A DNA stretch of 64,000 nucleotides from Cohnella sp. AR92 (GTDB taxonomy: Bacteria > Bacillota > Bacilli > Paenibacillales > Paenibacillaceae): NCBI RefSeq assembly GCF_003990975.1, contig NZ_RZJR01000002.1, positions 158,741 to 222,740 of the forward strand. Reading direction: 5' to 3'. Below, in pieces: positions 43,332 to 52,163 of the stretch (position 1 is its first letter; the number at the start of each line of letters is the position of its first letter). Under the pieces are notes generated by a model. It was not told where the DNA came from and did not search any database. It was given only the letters and a program-made list of their open reading frames with translations. Made by a program: the position numbers and the translations under genes.

Positions 43332-43630
43332 TCATTCACCTCGTGATCCTCGTCGACAGCTCCTTCGGCGGCGCCGTACAGATCGCGAACGAGCTGCTCG
43401 GCAGCTTCGCGATCGAACCAGACCGTCTTAGAAGCTTCATTGCGCAGGCGATAGTCGACATATATTTTCGCGGAATCCTTAGAAACGACGGCGAACTCGG
43501 CCAGTTCGTGATCTTCGGACAAAATTTGCGCAAAAAAGTGAAGCGACTCCCGTGCCGCCTCGTCTTCGGGGCGAGCCTCGGTCATCAGCTTCATCTGCAG
43601 CCAATAGAACAACGTGTCGGTAAGGCGCAT
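43328..43630 (-). CDS. Conserved-looking small acidic protein, unknown function
   Basis: A soluble 100-residue protein, not recognised. Mixed alpha/beta pattern with LTDTLFYWLQMKLMTEARPEDEAA at the N-terminus, DSAKIYVDYRLRNEASKTVWF in the middle and an acidic C-terminus. AGGAGG 7 nt before the ATG at 43630. Between ylaH and the LCP gene, coupled to the latter by a 4-bp overlap, suggesting a related role in the envelope. Confidence 0.75.
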   Translation of the reverse strand: MRLTDTLFYWLQMKLMTEARPEDEAARESLHFFAQILSEDHELAEFAVVSKDSAKIYVDYRLRNEASKTVWFDREAAEQLVRDLYGAAEGAVDEDHEVNE

Positions 43631-43717
43631 GACGAATCCTCCTATTCGTTCCGCCGAAGTCTCCCGAGACTTCCGGCGGGAATACGAATCTGGCATTCCC
43701 TCTTGCTCCGATAACCT

Positions 43718-44023
43718 TTACTGCTGCTTGGACGACTCCTTGCCGGAGCTATCCGCTTGTCCGCCGCGCCATTTGTCATAAAGCTGCCGCATTCTAAGCA
43801 TCAGCATCATAATGACGGCGACCCCCATGCACTGGATGATCGGCAGCTTGTCGATCTGCAGCACCAGCAGCACGAGGCAGCCGATCGCCATCACGATGTA
43901 CACAAGAATCTCCTTCAGGATCGGGAGCCTCCCCATCCGGAACACCGCGTTAAAGATATAGATGGTAAATGCGAGAATGATGATGTAAGAGATTAGGCGA
44001 TGATCCGCGAACCATGCTTGCAC
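43718..44023 (-). CDS. ylaH: YlaH-like membrane protein
   Basis: A 101-residue protein with three hydrophobic segments (about 11-28, 38-54, 62-78) and a hydrophilic C-terminus. Matches YlaH, encoded directly after typA (ylaG) in B. subtilis; function unknown. GTG at 44023 has GGAGG 8 nt upstream; the TTG two codons before is too near that site. Confidence 0.8.
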   Translation of the reverse strand: MQAWFADHRLISYIIILAFTIYIFNAVFRMGRLPILKEILVYIVMAIGCLVLLVLQIDKLPIIQCMGVAVIMMLMLRMRQLYDKWRGGQADSSGKESSKQQ

Positions 44024-44046
44024 AACCAATCCCTCCAGTAGGTGCG

Positions 44047-44073
44047 GGAAAATCCGGCGTTAAACGCCGGATT
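44047..44073 (-). terminator. typA terminator
   Basis: Minus strand: AATCCGGCG / CGCCGGATT, 9 bp, the typA stop codon in the loop, then TTCCC. Short U-tract, so partial termination before ylaH. Confidence 0.6.
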
Positions 44074-45901
44074 CCGCCATTTTGCGTTGCTTCTCCGCCC
44101 GTTCGCGTTCGCTCTTGACCAAGATCTTCTTGCGCAAGCGAATCGACTTCGGCGTAATCTCGCAAAGCTCGTCGTCGTTCAGGTACTCAAGCGCTTCTTC
44201 CATCGACATCAGACGAGGAGTCTTCAGCTTGACGGTCTCTTCTTTATTTGCGGTACGAATATTGTTGAGCGCCTTTTCCTTACAGATGTTGACGATGATG
44301 TCGTTATCCCGGGTGTGCTCGCCAACGAGCATTCCTTCGTAGATTTCGGTACCCGGCTCCAAGAACAGAATGCCGCGGTCTTCAACGCCCATCATGCCAT
44401 ACATCGTCGTAGTTCCGGTCTCGCTCGCGACGAGCACGCCTTGGTGACGTCCGCCAACCTGTCCTCCGACAATTGGACCGTACTTCTCGAACCCGTGGTT
44501 CATGACCCCGTAACCGCGAGTCAACGTCAGGAAGTTCGTGCGATAGCCGATCAAACCGCGCGCGGGGATAAGGAATTCCAGGCGAATCTGTCCGTTGCCG
44601 TTGTTGATCATGTTGACCATCTCGGCTTTGCGCGTTCCAAGGCTTTCCATCACGTTGCCCATGCTCTCTTCCGGAACATCGATCAGCAGACGTTCGATCG
44701 GCTCGCACTTAACGCCGTCGATCTCGCGGATGATAACCTCAGGCTTCGACACTTGAAGCTCGTAGCCCTCGCGGCGCATGTTCTCGATCAGAATGCCAAG
44801 GTGAAGCTCGCCGCGGCCGCTGACAATGAAGGCATCCGGGCTGTCCGTCTCTTCGACGCGCAGAGATACGTCGGTCTCCAGTTCCTTGAACAGGCGCTCG
44901 CGCAGCTTGCGGGAGGTAACGAACTTGCCTTCGCGTCCGGCGAAAGGGCTGTTGTTAACGAGGAAGCGCATTTGCAGCGTCGGCTCGTCGATCTTCAGAA
45001 CCGGAAGAGCTTCCGGATTCGCCGGGTCAGCGATCGTCTCGCCGATATTGACATCCTTGATCCCTGCGATGGCAATGATGTCGCCGGCAGCGGCTTCATC
45101 CATCTCGACGCGCTTCAGCCCTTGGAAGCCGAACAGCTTCTCGATCCGAGCTTGACGGATCTTGCCTTCGCGGTCCAAGACGGCAACCGGTTGCCCTTGG
45201 CGGATCTTGCCGCGATTAACGCGTCCGATCGGAATACGTCCGAGATATTCGTTGTAGTCGAGCAGTGTAACGAGGAACTGCAACGGCTCTTCCGTATTCT
45301 CGGTCGGATACGGGATCTTCTCGATGATGGTCTCGTAGAGCGGCTCCATCGTATCGGTCAGGTTGTCCGGCTCGAGGCCGGCGATCCCGTTCAAGCCGGA
45401 TGCATAGACGACCGGGAATTCCAACTGCTCGTCGTTCGCTTCGAGCTCGATGAACAGCTCGAGCACTTCGTCGATAACTTCGGCGGGGCGCGCAGCAGGA
45501 CGGTCGATCTTGTTGACGACAACGATCGGAGTCAGTCCCGCTTCCAACGCTTTGCGAAGCACGAACTTCGTCTGCGGCATGCAGCCTTCGAACGCATCGA
45601 CGACGAGAAGAACGCCGTCAACCATCTTCATGATCCGTTCCACTTCGCCGCCGAAGTCGGCGTGTCCCGGCGTATCGACGATGTTGATCAGGCAATCCTT
45701 GTAGTGGACGGCCGTGTTCTTGGCGAGGATCGTAATGCCGCGTTCTCTTTCCAGATCATTCGAATCCATTGCCCGTTCTTGAACTTGCTCATTTTCCCGG
45801 AACGTTCCGGATTGGCGGAGCAATTGGTCCACCAGCGTTGTTTTGCCATGGTCAACGTGCGCGATGATGGCGATATTGCGAATGCGATCTCTTGGGTGCA
45901 T
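44060..45901 (-). CDS. typA: Ribosome-associated GTPase TypA/BipA
   Basis: Translational GTPase of 613 residues related to EF-G that helps large-subunit assembly and adaptation to stress. G1 AHVDHGKTT (14-22), switch I ERERGITI (51-58), G3 DTPGH (76-80), G4 NKID (130-133), followed by the beta-barrel domain 2, EF-G like domains III and V ([22 protein letters not shown] about 360-381) and the BipA-specific C-terminal domain ([18 protein letters not shown] ...). GGAGTG before the ATG. Transcribed from a promoter at 46023-46050 through a leader containing a terminator-like hairpin. Confidence 0.98.
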   Translation of the reverse strand: MHPRDRIRNIAIIAHVDHGKTTLVDQLLRQSGTFRENEQVQERAMDSNDLERERGITILAKNTAVHYKDCLINIVDTPGHADFGGEVERIMKMVDGVLLVVDAFEGCMPQTKFVLRKALEAGLTPIVVVNKIDRPAARPAEVIDEVLELFIELEANDEQLEFPVVYASGLNGIAGLEPDNLTDTMEPLYETIIEKIPYPTENTEEPLQFLVTLLDYNEYLGRIPIGRVNRGKIRQGQPVAVLDREGKIRQARIEKLFGFQGLKRVEMDEAAAGDIIAIAGIKDVNIGETIADPANPEALPVLKIDEPTLQMRFLVNNSPFAGREGKFVTSRKLRERLFKELETDVSLRVEETDSPDAFIVSGRGELHLGILIENMRREGYELQVSKPEVIIREIDGVKCEPIERLLIDVPEESMGNVMESLGTRKAEMVNMINNGNGQIRLEFLIPARGLIGYRTNFLTLTRGYGVMNHGFEKYGPIVGGQVGGRHQGVLVASETGTTTMYGMMGVEDRGILFLEPGTEIYEGMLVGEHTRDNDIIVNICKEKALNNIRTANKEETVKLKTPRLMSMEEALEYLNDDELCEITPKSIRLRKKILVKSERERAEKQRKMAESGV

Positions 45902-45977
45902 AGTCCCACTCCTATCTTTATATAAAGGGTCGATTCCAAGGAATATCGGCGGTATATCGGCCCTTGGTTACGGAAAC

Positions 45978-46003
45978 AAGAAAACGTCGACGCAAGGTCG
46001 ACG
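45978..46003 (-). terminator. Terminator-like hairpin in the typA leader
   Basis: Minus strand: CGTCGAC / GTCGACG (7 bp) with a 5-nt loop, followed by TTTTCTTGTTT. It lies downstream of the TTGATT-N16-TATAAT promoter and about 85 nt upstream of typA, so it would act as an attenuator for that promoter. Confidence 0.6.
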
Positions 46004-46022
46004 CTCCACCTACATCCCTTCT

Positions 46023-46050
46023 ATTATACGCCAAACCGCTTATTAATCAA
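46023..46050 (-). promoter_or_regulatory. Sigma-A promoter of typA
   Basis: Minus strand: TTGATT (46050-46045), 16-nt spacer, TATAAT (46028-46023). A CCGCTT/AAGCGG inverted repeat overlaps the -35 region (46037-46055). Confidence 0.7.
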
Positions 46051-46075
46051 GCGGGTCTCTTCCCGAGCCTTCGAT

Positions 46076-46558
46076 TCAGCGAAAGCGCGGGCGTTTGAGA
46101 ACCATCCAAGCGCCCGCCGCGATCAGGATCACGGCAAGCAGATAGGCTCCCCATCTCCAGAGCAGCGTCATGAAGAACAGCAGCACCGAGACCGCGATCA
46201 ATCCGACGGAGACCGCCCACAGCGACTTCGTGCGATCCGGGCCGAACACGTAATATTCATACAGCCCGACTCCGACGCTCAGCACGAAGAACGGCCACAA
46301 ATAATTCATCGAGTGCCATCCGAACCAATTCCCGATGACGAGCAGGACCGCGATAACCGTCAGAATGCCGGCCGGAATCAGCGTGACCGCCGGAAGCATA
46401 CGACCGAAATAAAGAACATGCAATAAAATACCCGGGATTAGAATTAACAGCGGCCAGAATACGGAGCCAATGAAGGCGAATACCCCTAGCTTGCCGAGCA
46501 GAATGACCAACCCCGCAGCCAGTGCCAGCACCCCTACCGCGGCGGATTGCTTGTTCAC
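46076..46558 (-). CDS. LiaI/LiaF-like membrane protein
   Basis: A 160-residue integral membrane protein with about six hydrophobic segments and GVLALAAGLVILLGKLGVF followed by FWPLLILIPGILL near the N-terminus, the pattern of the LiaI/LiaF-type transmembrane (DUF5668-like) region of envelope-stress proteins. No C-terminal LiaF domain, so a full LiaF role is unlikely. Start GTG at 46558 with GGGGG 6 nt upstream. Upstream of typA on the same strand; function unknown. Confidence 0.65.
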   Translation of the reverse strand: MNKQSAAVGVLALAAGLVILLGKLGVFAFIGSVFWPLLILIPGILLHVLYFGRMLPAVTLIPAGILTVIAVLLVIGNWFGWHSMNYLWPFFVLSVGVGLYEYYVFGPDRTKSLWAVSVGLIAVSVLLFFMTLLWRWGAYLLAVILIAAGAWMVLKRPRFR

Positions 46559-46738
46559 GATGTTCCCCCACTTTGTTTGAAGACTGCGAAACGGCGCCTG
46601 TTGCCCGCGTAGATGGAACGAGACGGACAGGCTTCTTTTTATCCTTAAGTGTAAAGGAAAACATCTCAAAAAACCAGTTCTTATACCGAAAATTTAGCTG
46701 CGCGAAGAGAAGAAAATCGCCCCCCGCGGACAAGGCCT

Positions 46739-47407
46739 TTAGGACGCGCGTTTCCGGCGGAGCAGCAAGGCGGCCGCTAGCAGAACGGCGACGGCAAGGA
46801 AAGGCAGGCTCTCCGCGACGCCTTCCGCGGCTATGGGCAGAATCTTCTTCAGGCCGGGATCTTTGAGCATCATCTCGCCGGAAGCGTAGCCAAGCAGACC
46901 GCCTCCGATGTAAACTAAGAAAGGCGCCCGATCAAGCAGGTGAATAATGAAAGAGCTGCCCCAGATAATAATAGGGATGCTCAACGCGATTCCTATGACG
47001 AGCAGGACGACATCGCCTTTCGCTACGGCAGCTACGGCCAGTACGTTGTCCAGGCTCATGACGAAGTCCGCCGCGACGATCGTCCATACCGCGCCGCCTA
47101 TCGTCGATGCCGCTTGCCTCTCTTCCTCATGGCCGCCATGATCAAGGAGCAGCTTAAGCGCGATCGCGAACAGGAAGACGGCTCCGACCGTCTGCATGAA
47201 GGGCACGTTAAGCAAAGCCACGGCGGCAAGCGTAAGCCCGACGCGCAGCAAGACGGCGGCGCCGGTTCCCCACCATACGGCCGCTTGCCTCTGGGCCGGC
47301 GGGAGCTTGCGCGCGGCCATCGCGATGACAATCGCGTTGTCCCCGCTGAGCAGGAGATTGATTAGCACGATCTCTACGAACACCATGAAGCTCTCGCCTA
47401 GTCCCAT
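46739..47407 (-). CDS. TerC family membrane protein
   Basis: Polytopic protein of 222 residues with about seven hydrophobic helices. The two TerC signature helices each carry an acidic residue: LLSGDNAIVIAMAARKLP (about 19-36) and VMSLDNVLAVAAVAKGD (about 116-132). TerC proteins of Bacilli (MeeF/MeeY, YkoY) are implicated in manganese export/metalation of exoenzymes. GGGGGTG precedes the ATG. Divergent from a second TerC gene; the 127-bp gap shows no yybP-ykoY manganese riboswitch. Confidence 0.92.
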   Translation of the reverse strand: MGLGESFMVFVEIVLINLLLSGDNAIVIAMAARKLPPAQRQAAVWWGTGAAVLLRVGLTLAAVALLNVPFMQTVGAVFLFAIALKLLLDHGGHEEERQAASTIGGAVWTIVAADFVMSLDNVLAVAAVAKGDVVLLVIGIALSIPIIIWGSSFIIHLLDRAPFLVYIGGGLLGYASGEMMLKDPGLKKILPIAAEGVAESLPFLAVAVLLAAALLLRRKRAS

Positions 47408-47534
47408 ACTGCACCCCCTAGAATCAGGTGTATGTACAAGCTGCGGTCGTTATGACAATGCGTAATATTTTGAATCCAATTGACGGCGGCGCCGTATTAA
47501 ACTTGGATAGAGGTATGTCAGAGGAGAGGTCATC

Positions 47535-48257
47535 ATGGATATTTTTAGCTGGGAATTTCTTACGTCATTGCTTACGATCATCTTCATCGATCTCTTGCTT
47601 GCGGGCGATAACGCCATCGTCATCGGGCTGTCGGCGAGAAATCTGCCGAAGGAAACCCAGAAGAAAGCAATCTGGCTCGGAACCGGAGGAGCCATCATTA
47701 TACGGATCGTCGCGACGCTGCTCGTCGTCTACCTCCTCAAGATTCCTTTCCTGCTTGCCATTGGCGGGGTCGTCCTCATGTGGATCGCCTACAAGCTCCT
47801 TATCCAGGAGGAGCACCATGAAGAGGTTAAGCCAGGCTCCTCTCTCTGGGTAGCGGTGCGCACGATCGTTATCGCCGACGCCGCCATGGGACTCGATAAC
47901 GTGATCGCCGTCGCCGGCGCCGCTCACGGGGAGACGCTGCTCGTCGTGCTCGGCTTGCTGATCAGCATTCCCGTCGTCGTCTGGGGCAGCACGCTGTTCG
48001 TCGGCCTCCTTAACCGCTTCCCTTGGATCGTGTACATCGGCTCCGCCGTTCTGGCTTATACGGCTTCCAAGATGGTTACCCACGAGCCGAAGCTGCACGG
48101 CCTGTTCGACGACAATCCCGTTCTGAAGTATACGTTTATCACCGTCATGGTCGTGATCATCATCGTCGGCGGCCTGTGGACCAATTCGATCAAGGCTCAC
48201 AAAGCCAAAGTCAAGGCGGCCTCGGCGGGCTCGCTGGCCGGATCGAAACGCAGATAA
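47535..48257 (+). CDS. TerC family membrane protein
   Basis: Polytopic protein of 240 residues, paralogue of the divergent neighbour but clearly diverged. Signature helices LLAGDNAIVIGLSARNLP (about 21-38) and AAMGLDNVIAVAGAAHGE (about 115-132); a basic C-terminal tail rich in Lys/Ala follows the last helix. GGAGAGG precedes the ATG. Possible TTGACG at -35 with a poor -10. Convergent with thiI at a shared terminator. Confidence 0.92.
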   Translation: MDIFSWEFLTSLLTIIFIDLLLAGDNAIVIGLSARNLPKETQKKAIWLGTGGAIIIRIVATLLVVYLLKIPFLLAIGGVVLMWIAYKLLIQEEHHEEVKPGSSLWVAVRTIVIADAAMGLDNVIAVAGAAHGETLLVVLGLLISIPVVVWGSTLFVGLLNRFPWIVYIGSAVLAYTASKMVTHEPKLHGLFDDNPVLKYTFITVMVVIIIVGGLWTNSIKAHKAKVKAASAGSLAGSKRR

Positions 48258-48266
48258 AGATAAAGT

Positions 48267-48311
48267 AGAAGGCCTTCCCTTCGTCCTCCGGGACGACAGG
48301 GAAGGCCTTCT
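48267..48311. terminator. Shared terminator between terC and thiI
   Basis: A 14-bp perfect stem AGAAGGCCTTCCCT / AGGGAAGGCCTTCT, extended by TCGTCC/GGACGA with one bulge. U-tracts are weak on both strands, but the position between convergent genes and its length support a bidirectional terminator. Confidence 0.8.
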
Positions 48312-48321
48312 ATCATTTGGA

Positions 48322-49560
48322 TTAGAACCAACGATCCTCGGCTGCCGGTTCGGGCTGCCTCTCCGACTTGCGTACGAGTCGGCCGGCCGGCGTCATGACG
48401 ATCGTCTCGGTGTTGTTCACCGCTTCGTCGATCATTCGCTTAAGCTCATCTCCCCACGCGGCTTCCGCGCTTTCGACGACCCGCAGGTTCGGATTCGTCG
48501 CCGGGGATTTCGGAACGAACAGCGTGCAGCAATCCTCGAACGGAAGGATCGACGTCTCATAGGTTCCGATTTTCTCCGCATAGCGGATGATGTCCAGCTT
48601 GTCCATCATGACAAGCGGCCGCAGCAGCGGGATCGAGATCGTGCGGCCGATGACGTTCATGCTGCTCAGCGTCTGGCTGGCGACCTGCCCAAGGCTGTCG
48701 CCCGTGACGATCGCGAGCGCGCCGCTGCGTTCCGCCAGCTTCTCCGCGATTCGCAGCATCGCGCGCCGCATGAAGGTGATGATCAGATGTTCATGCCCGC
48801 TCTGCGCCATTCGGGTCTGCAGGTCCGTGAAAGGAACGAGATGGAGCTTGATCTTCCCTCCGTAATGGGCGAGCCGCTGCGTTAAGGTGATGACCTTCTC
48901 CGTCGCTTGCTCGCTCGTGAACGGGTAGCTGTGGAAGTGGATGGCTTCGATCTCCAGCCCTTTGCGCATGGCCATCCAGCCGGCCACCGGGCTGTCGATC
49001 CCTCCGGACAGCATCAGCATCGCCTTGCCGTTCATTCCCAGCGGGAATCCCCCCGCCCCCGGAATCATCGAGGAATACAGAAACACGCCTTGCGGCTGAA
49101 TGTCGACCTTGAGCTCGACGTCCGGGTGACGGACGTCCACCTTCAGCTCGGGCGTATTGCGCAGCACGTGCGCGCCGACCAGATGGTTCATCTCCTGGGA
49201 ATCGTGCGGATATTCCTTCCACGCCCGCTTTACCGTAACCTTGAACGTCTTCGGCACCGGCCGCTCCGATTGCATCAGTTGAAGAGCTTTGTCTCGGATA
49301 TCCTCAAGCTCGTGGCTTGCCCGGAGAACGGGACTGAAGGAGTGCAGGCCGAAAATCTCCTGCAGCTTAGCCGCGACCTCGTCGTAGCTCTCCCCGTTCA
49401 ATTGGATGTAGACCCGTCCGAAGTTTTTCTCGTACTGCACCGCCTCGAAGGTTCGAAGCGCTTGCTTCAGCTTGAGGAACATCAGGTCCTCGAATTTCTT
49501 GCGATTGCGCCCCTTCAGCGTCAATTCGCCATATCGCACCAAGATCAATTCGTAATCCAT
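48322..49560 (-). CDS. thiI: tRNA 4-thiouridine synthase ThiI
   Basis: Enzyme of 412 residues that thiolates U8 of tRNA. N-terminal ferredoxin-like and THUMP domains (VRYGELTLKGRNRKKFE at 8-24; VKRAWKEYPHDSQEMNHLVGAHV near 109-131), PP-loop SGGIDSPVAGW (about 184-194) in the AANH domain. It ends without the rhodanese domain of the E. coli protein, as in Bacillus, where the sulfur comes directly from the adjacent NifS-type enzyme. Start ATG overlaps the nifS-like stop (TAATG). Confidence 0.96.
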   Translation of the reverse strand: MDYELILVRYGELTLKGRNRKKFEDLMFLKLKQALRTFEAVQYEKNFGRVYIQLNGESYDEVAAKLQEIFGLHSFSPVLRASHELEDIRDKALQLMQSERPVPKTFKVTVKRAWKEYPHDSQEMNHLVGAHVLRNTPELKVDVRHPDVELKVDIQPQGVFLYSSMIPGAGGFPLGMNGKAMLMLSGGIDSPVAGWMAMRKGLEIEAIHFHSYPFTSEQATEKVITLTQRLAHYGGKIKLHLVPFTDLQTRMAQSGHEHLIITFMRRAMLRIAEKLAERSGALAIVTGDSLGQVASQTLSSMNVIGRTISIPLLRPLVMMDKLDIIRYAEKIGTYETSILPFEDCCTLFVPKSPATNPNLRVVESAEAAWGDELKRMIDEAVNNTETIVMTPAGRLVRKSERQPEPAAEDRWF

Positions 49561-50723
49561 TACCGGCTCCTCTCCAGCGGCTTGAGCTTAGCGACCGTTG
49601 CCTTTAATCTGCGAACCAGCTCGTCCACGTCCTCCGCCTCATGCTCGTCTCCGAAGCTGATGCGCAGGCTGCCGGAAGCGCGATCCGCGTCCATTCCCAT
49701 CGCCAGCAGCACGCGGCTCGGCTTGAGGCTCTTGGAGGAGCAGGCCGATTGCGTGGAGAGGAACACTCCGTTGCCCTCGAGCATATGAACGAGAACCTCC
49801 GGCCTCATCCCGGGATAGGACAGGTTAACGACCTGGGGCGAGACAAGCCGTTCCTCCTCCGGCACGTTAAGCAGGAGCTCCGGAATGCTCCTCGTCTGCT
49901 CGATCAATTGCCGCCTTAGAGCGAACATTCTCTCTCTCCTGCCAGCCATGGATTCCATCGTCAAGCGCAGAGCCTGCGACATCCCGACGATTCCCGGCAG
50001 GTTGTGCGTGCCTCCGCGGAAGCCGTCCTCTTGCCCGCCGCCTTCCTGCAGAGGCTCCAGTTCGATGCCTTCTCTCTTAAGCAGGAAGCCGACTCCCTTC
50101 GGACCGCGGAATTTGTGGGCGGAACCGGAATAGAGATCGATGCCCTTGGCTCCCCACTTCAGCGGAACCTTGCCTACGGCCTGAACGCCGTCAACGTGGA
50201 ACCGGATCTGAGGATAGCCGGAGAGCAGCTCGGCAATCTCTTCGATCGGCTGGATGACGCCGGTCTCGTTGTTGACGTGCATCACGCTGACCAGCTGGGT
50301 ATTCGGGCGGATTGCCGCTTCGACGTCCGCCACCGATACTCTGCCCGTTCGGTCGACCGGAAGGAACGTGACCTCGATGCCGAACCTCTCCAGCTGCTTG
50401 GCGGTATTGTAGACGGAGGAATGCTCGATCGACGTCGTAATCAGGTGTCTAGGAGCTTTTCTACCCCCGGAGAATAAGATCCCCTTTAGAGCCAGATTGT
50501 TGCTCTCGGTGCCTCCCGAAGTGAACAGCACCTCTTCCGGTTTCGCTCCGAGCGATTGCGCTGCCGATGCGCGGGCGCGCTCGACCAGCTTGGCCGCTTC
50601 TTGTCCCGACCGGTGGAGGGCTGTCGAATTGGCATAATGAAGCCCCATCAGCTCGCTCACCGTTTGAATGACCTGCTCGTAAGGAGGAGTGGAAGCGCAA
50701 TGATCGAAATAATAGTTCTTCAA
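49560..50723 (-). CDS. Cysteine desulfurase (NifZ/IscS type) paired with ThiI
   Basis: PLP enzyme of 387 residues delivering persulfide sulfur to ThiI for s4U. DGVQAVGKVPLKWGAKGIDLYSGSAHKFRGPKGVGF holds the PLP-binding Lys (in SAHKF); FTSGGTESNNLAL, HVNNETG and the active-site Cys in TQSACSS are present. B. subtilis pairs nifZ with thiI in the same way. TTG at 50723 is chosen over ATG 50747: GGAG lies 9 nt before it and a TATAAT at 50755-50750 puts the transcription start at about 50743, inside the longer form. Confidence 0.94.
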   Translation of the reverse strand: MKNYYFDHCASTPPYEQVIQTVSELMGLHYANSTALHRSGQEAAKLVERARASAAQSLGAKPEEVLFTSGGTESNNLALKGILFSGGRKAPRHLITTSIEHSSVYNTAKQLERFGIEVTFLPVDRTGRVSVADVEAAIRPNTQLVSVMHVNNETGVIQPIEEIAELLSGYPQIRFHVDGVQAVGKVPLKWGAKGIDLYSGSAHKFRGPKGVGFLLKREGIELEPLQEGGGQEDGFRGGTHNLPGIVGMSQALRLTMESMAGRRERMFALRRQLIEQTRSIPELLLNVPEEERLVSPQVVNLSYPGMRPEVLVHMLEGNGVFLSTQSACSSKSLKPSRVLLAMGMDADRASGSLRISFGDEHEAEDVDELVRRLKATVAKLKPLERSR

Positions 50724-50749
50724 GTGGACTCTCTCCTCTCTGGACATTT

Positions 50750-50755
50750 ATTATA
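50750..50755 (-). promoter_or_regulatory. -10 element of nifS-thiI
   Basis: A perfect TATAAT on the minus strand 27 nt before the TTG start; the -35 region is T-rich (TTTTTG at 16 nt) and coincides with the U-tract of the preceding terminator. Confidence 0.55.
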
Positions 50756-50771
50756 TACCCGTTTATGTATG

Positions 50772-50813
50772 CAAAAAAAGATCAAAGCCGGATTCGCATC
50801 CCGCTTTGATCTT
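50772..50813 (-). terminator. Terminator of the transglycosylase gene
   Basis: Minus strand: AGATCAAAGC / GCTTTGATCT, 10 bp, plus an inner CGGGAT/ATCCG fold, followed by TTTTTTTG. Confidence 0.93.
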
Positions 50814-50849
50814 ATCACAGGTCATTCGCGAATGACCAAATGGGTAAAT

Positions 50850-51692
50850 TTAGATGGACGAGCTCCACAGATTGCGATTGGAGAGCACTTTCCCGATATA
50901 GGCCTGCGTCTCGGCCGGCAGCTCGGATAATCGGGAGATCAGCTCCTCGTTCGAAGCGATTCCCAGCCGATCGACGCGTCCCGGTCCCGCGTTGTAGGCG
51001 GCCAGCGCGGTCGCTTCGCTGCCGTTGTACTTGCGGAGCAGGTACGAGAGATATCTCGTGCCGCCGTCAATGTTCTGGGCCGGATCGAAGGAATCCGTCA
51101 CGCCCAGGCCTTGGGCGGTACCGTCCATCAATTGCATAAGTCCTTTCGCTCCGACGGACGATTCCGCATCCCAACGGAACGAAGATTCCGATTGAATGAC
51201 TCCCTTGATCAGAGCAGGATCGACGCCGTACTGACTGGCTGCCTGCCGAATAAGGCCGTCGTACATCGAAGTGTAGCCCGTATCGTTGACAAGACCGCCT
51301 CCCGACAGACCGCCCATTAGCGAGGTCAGGTAGCTTCCGGAAGAGGAGCCGCCGAGTCCGCTTAGTCCAGCCAAGCCGGATAAGCCCGTATAGCCGGATA
51401 AGCCCGACAGACCGCCAAGTCCATAGCTGCCAAGACCGCTCAGAGAGCCTAAGCCGCTCAATCCCCCCAGCCCCAACGAGCTCCCCAGGCTGGAATAATC
51501 GGCTAACGCATCCGAGGACTCTCCGGAATCCGAAGACAGCATTTGATTCAGCAATTGCGCGAACAGGTCGTCTCCGGTTCCGGCGGAAGACGCATACGAA
51601 GTCTTCGTATCGAAAGGATTGACGCCGCTCATAAATTGCGTGAGCAGCAGTTCCTTCATCATCCGAGGGTCCATGGTCACTCTATCCGTCAT
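50850..51692 (-). CDS. Lytic transglycosylase with Gly/Ser/Leu repeat region
   Basis: Protein of 280 residues. C-terminal SLT domain (about 165-275): [31 protein letters not shown] with the catalytic Glu in [31 protein letters not shown]. It cleaves glycan strands leaving anhydro-MurNAc. Residues about 68-130 are a low-complexity run of [10 protein letters not shown] blocks. No signal peptide is visible, so export route is unclear, as in some Bacillus relatives (YjbJ). GGGAGAG 6 nt before the ATG at 51692. Single gene with own terminator and paired TTGTACAA sites upstream. Confidence 0.9.
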   Translation of the reverse strand: MTDRVTMDPRMMKELLLTQFMSGVNPFDTKTSYASSAGTGDDLFAQLLNQMLSSDSGESSDALADYSSLGSSLGLGGLSGLGSLSGLGSYGLGGLSGLSGYTGLSGLAGLSGLGGSSSGSYLTSLMGGLSGGGLVNDTGYTSMYDGLIRQAASQYGVDPALIKGVIQSESSFRWDAESSVGAKGLMQLMDGTAQGLGVTDSFDPAQNIDGGTRYLSYLLRKYNGSEATALAAYNAGPGRVDRLGIASNEELISRLSELPAETQAYIGKVLSNRNLWSSSI

Positions 51693-51714
51693 CGTCGTCT
51701 CTCCCGAATCGTCG

Positions 51715-51742
51715 TTGTACAAGTCTTTCCAATATTGTACAA
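51715..51742. promoter_or_regulatory. Two TTGTACAA palindromes 20 bp apart
   Basis: TTGTACAA at 51715-51722 and 51735-51742, upstream of the transglycosylase. Each contains a TACAA(T/C) that could be a -10 on the minus strand, so this is either an operator pair on one DNA face or overlapping promoter elements. Confidence 0.45.
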
Positions 51743-51846
51743 CATTTTTCGGCAGAAAGGATAGCCGGACTTAATGCCTAGTTGTCGAACGATGCCGATC
51801 CATAGTCCCAATTATTGCGAATAAATTGGTATTAATTAGTAATTCC

Positions 51847-52059
51847 TTACTCTTTAGGCTTGAACGTCAAGCAGCATGTCGTCTTCGAGCTCCCGGCAAC
51901 ATCCTGATGCTCCGCGAACCCTTCTTCGGCGAATTCGGCGTCCTCGAACTTTCGCTTCGAATGGGCGTCGATCTCGATCGCGATTCGGCTGGCCGCGCAT
52001 AAATTCCCTTCCCCCCAGAATGAACAATTGCTTACGCTGCAGGATACGCCATTCGGCAT
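51847..52059 (-). CDS. DUF1540 Cys-rich small protein
   Basis: A 70-residue protein with GVSCSVSNCSFWGEGNLCAASRIAIEID (4-31), the DUF1540 pattern with three Cys plus a late Cys pair (TTCC near 62). Presumed metal-binding; the family is common in spore-formers and not characterised. GGGGGG precedes the ATG. Confidence 0.88.
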   Translation of the reverse strand: MPNGVSCSVSNCSFWGEGNLCAASRIAIEIDAHSKRKFEDAEFAEEGFAEHQDVAGSSKTTCCLTFKPKE

Positions 52060-52163
52060 AAAAAACTCACCCCCCGATTCTAGTGTGCGCACCGCTTTGG
52101 CTGCGGTATGCGAATCGAGGGGTGGGGGTTGGAGGAAGCCGTCTGTCCCGGCAGGCTCCGTTA

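Noticed and set aside
44042-45925. 627-residue open frame antisense to typA
   Set aside because: Shadow of the typA codon pattern in GC-rich DNA; typA itself is unmistakable. Similar long shadows lie opposite ftsZ, oppA, ahcY and the subtilase.
47408-47534. yybP-ykoY manganese riboswitch before terC
   Set aside because: The gap is too short and lacks the conserved purine-rich motifs.
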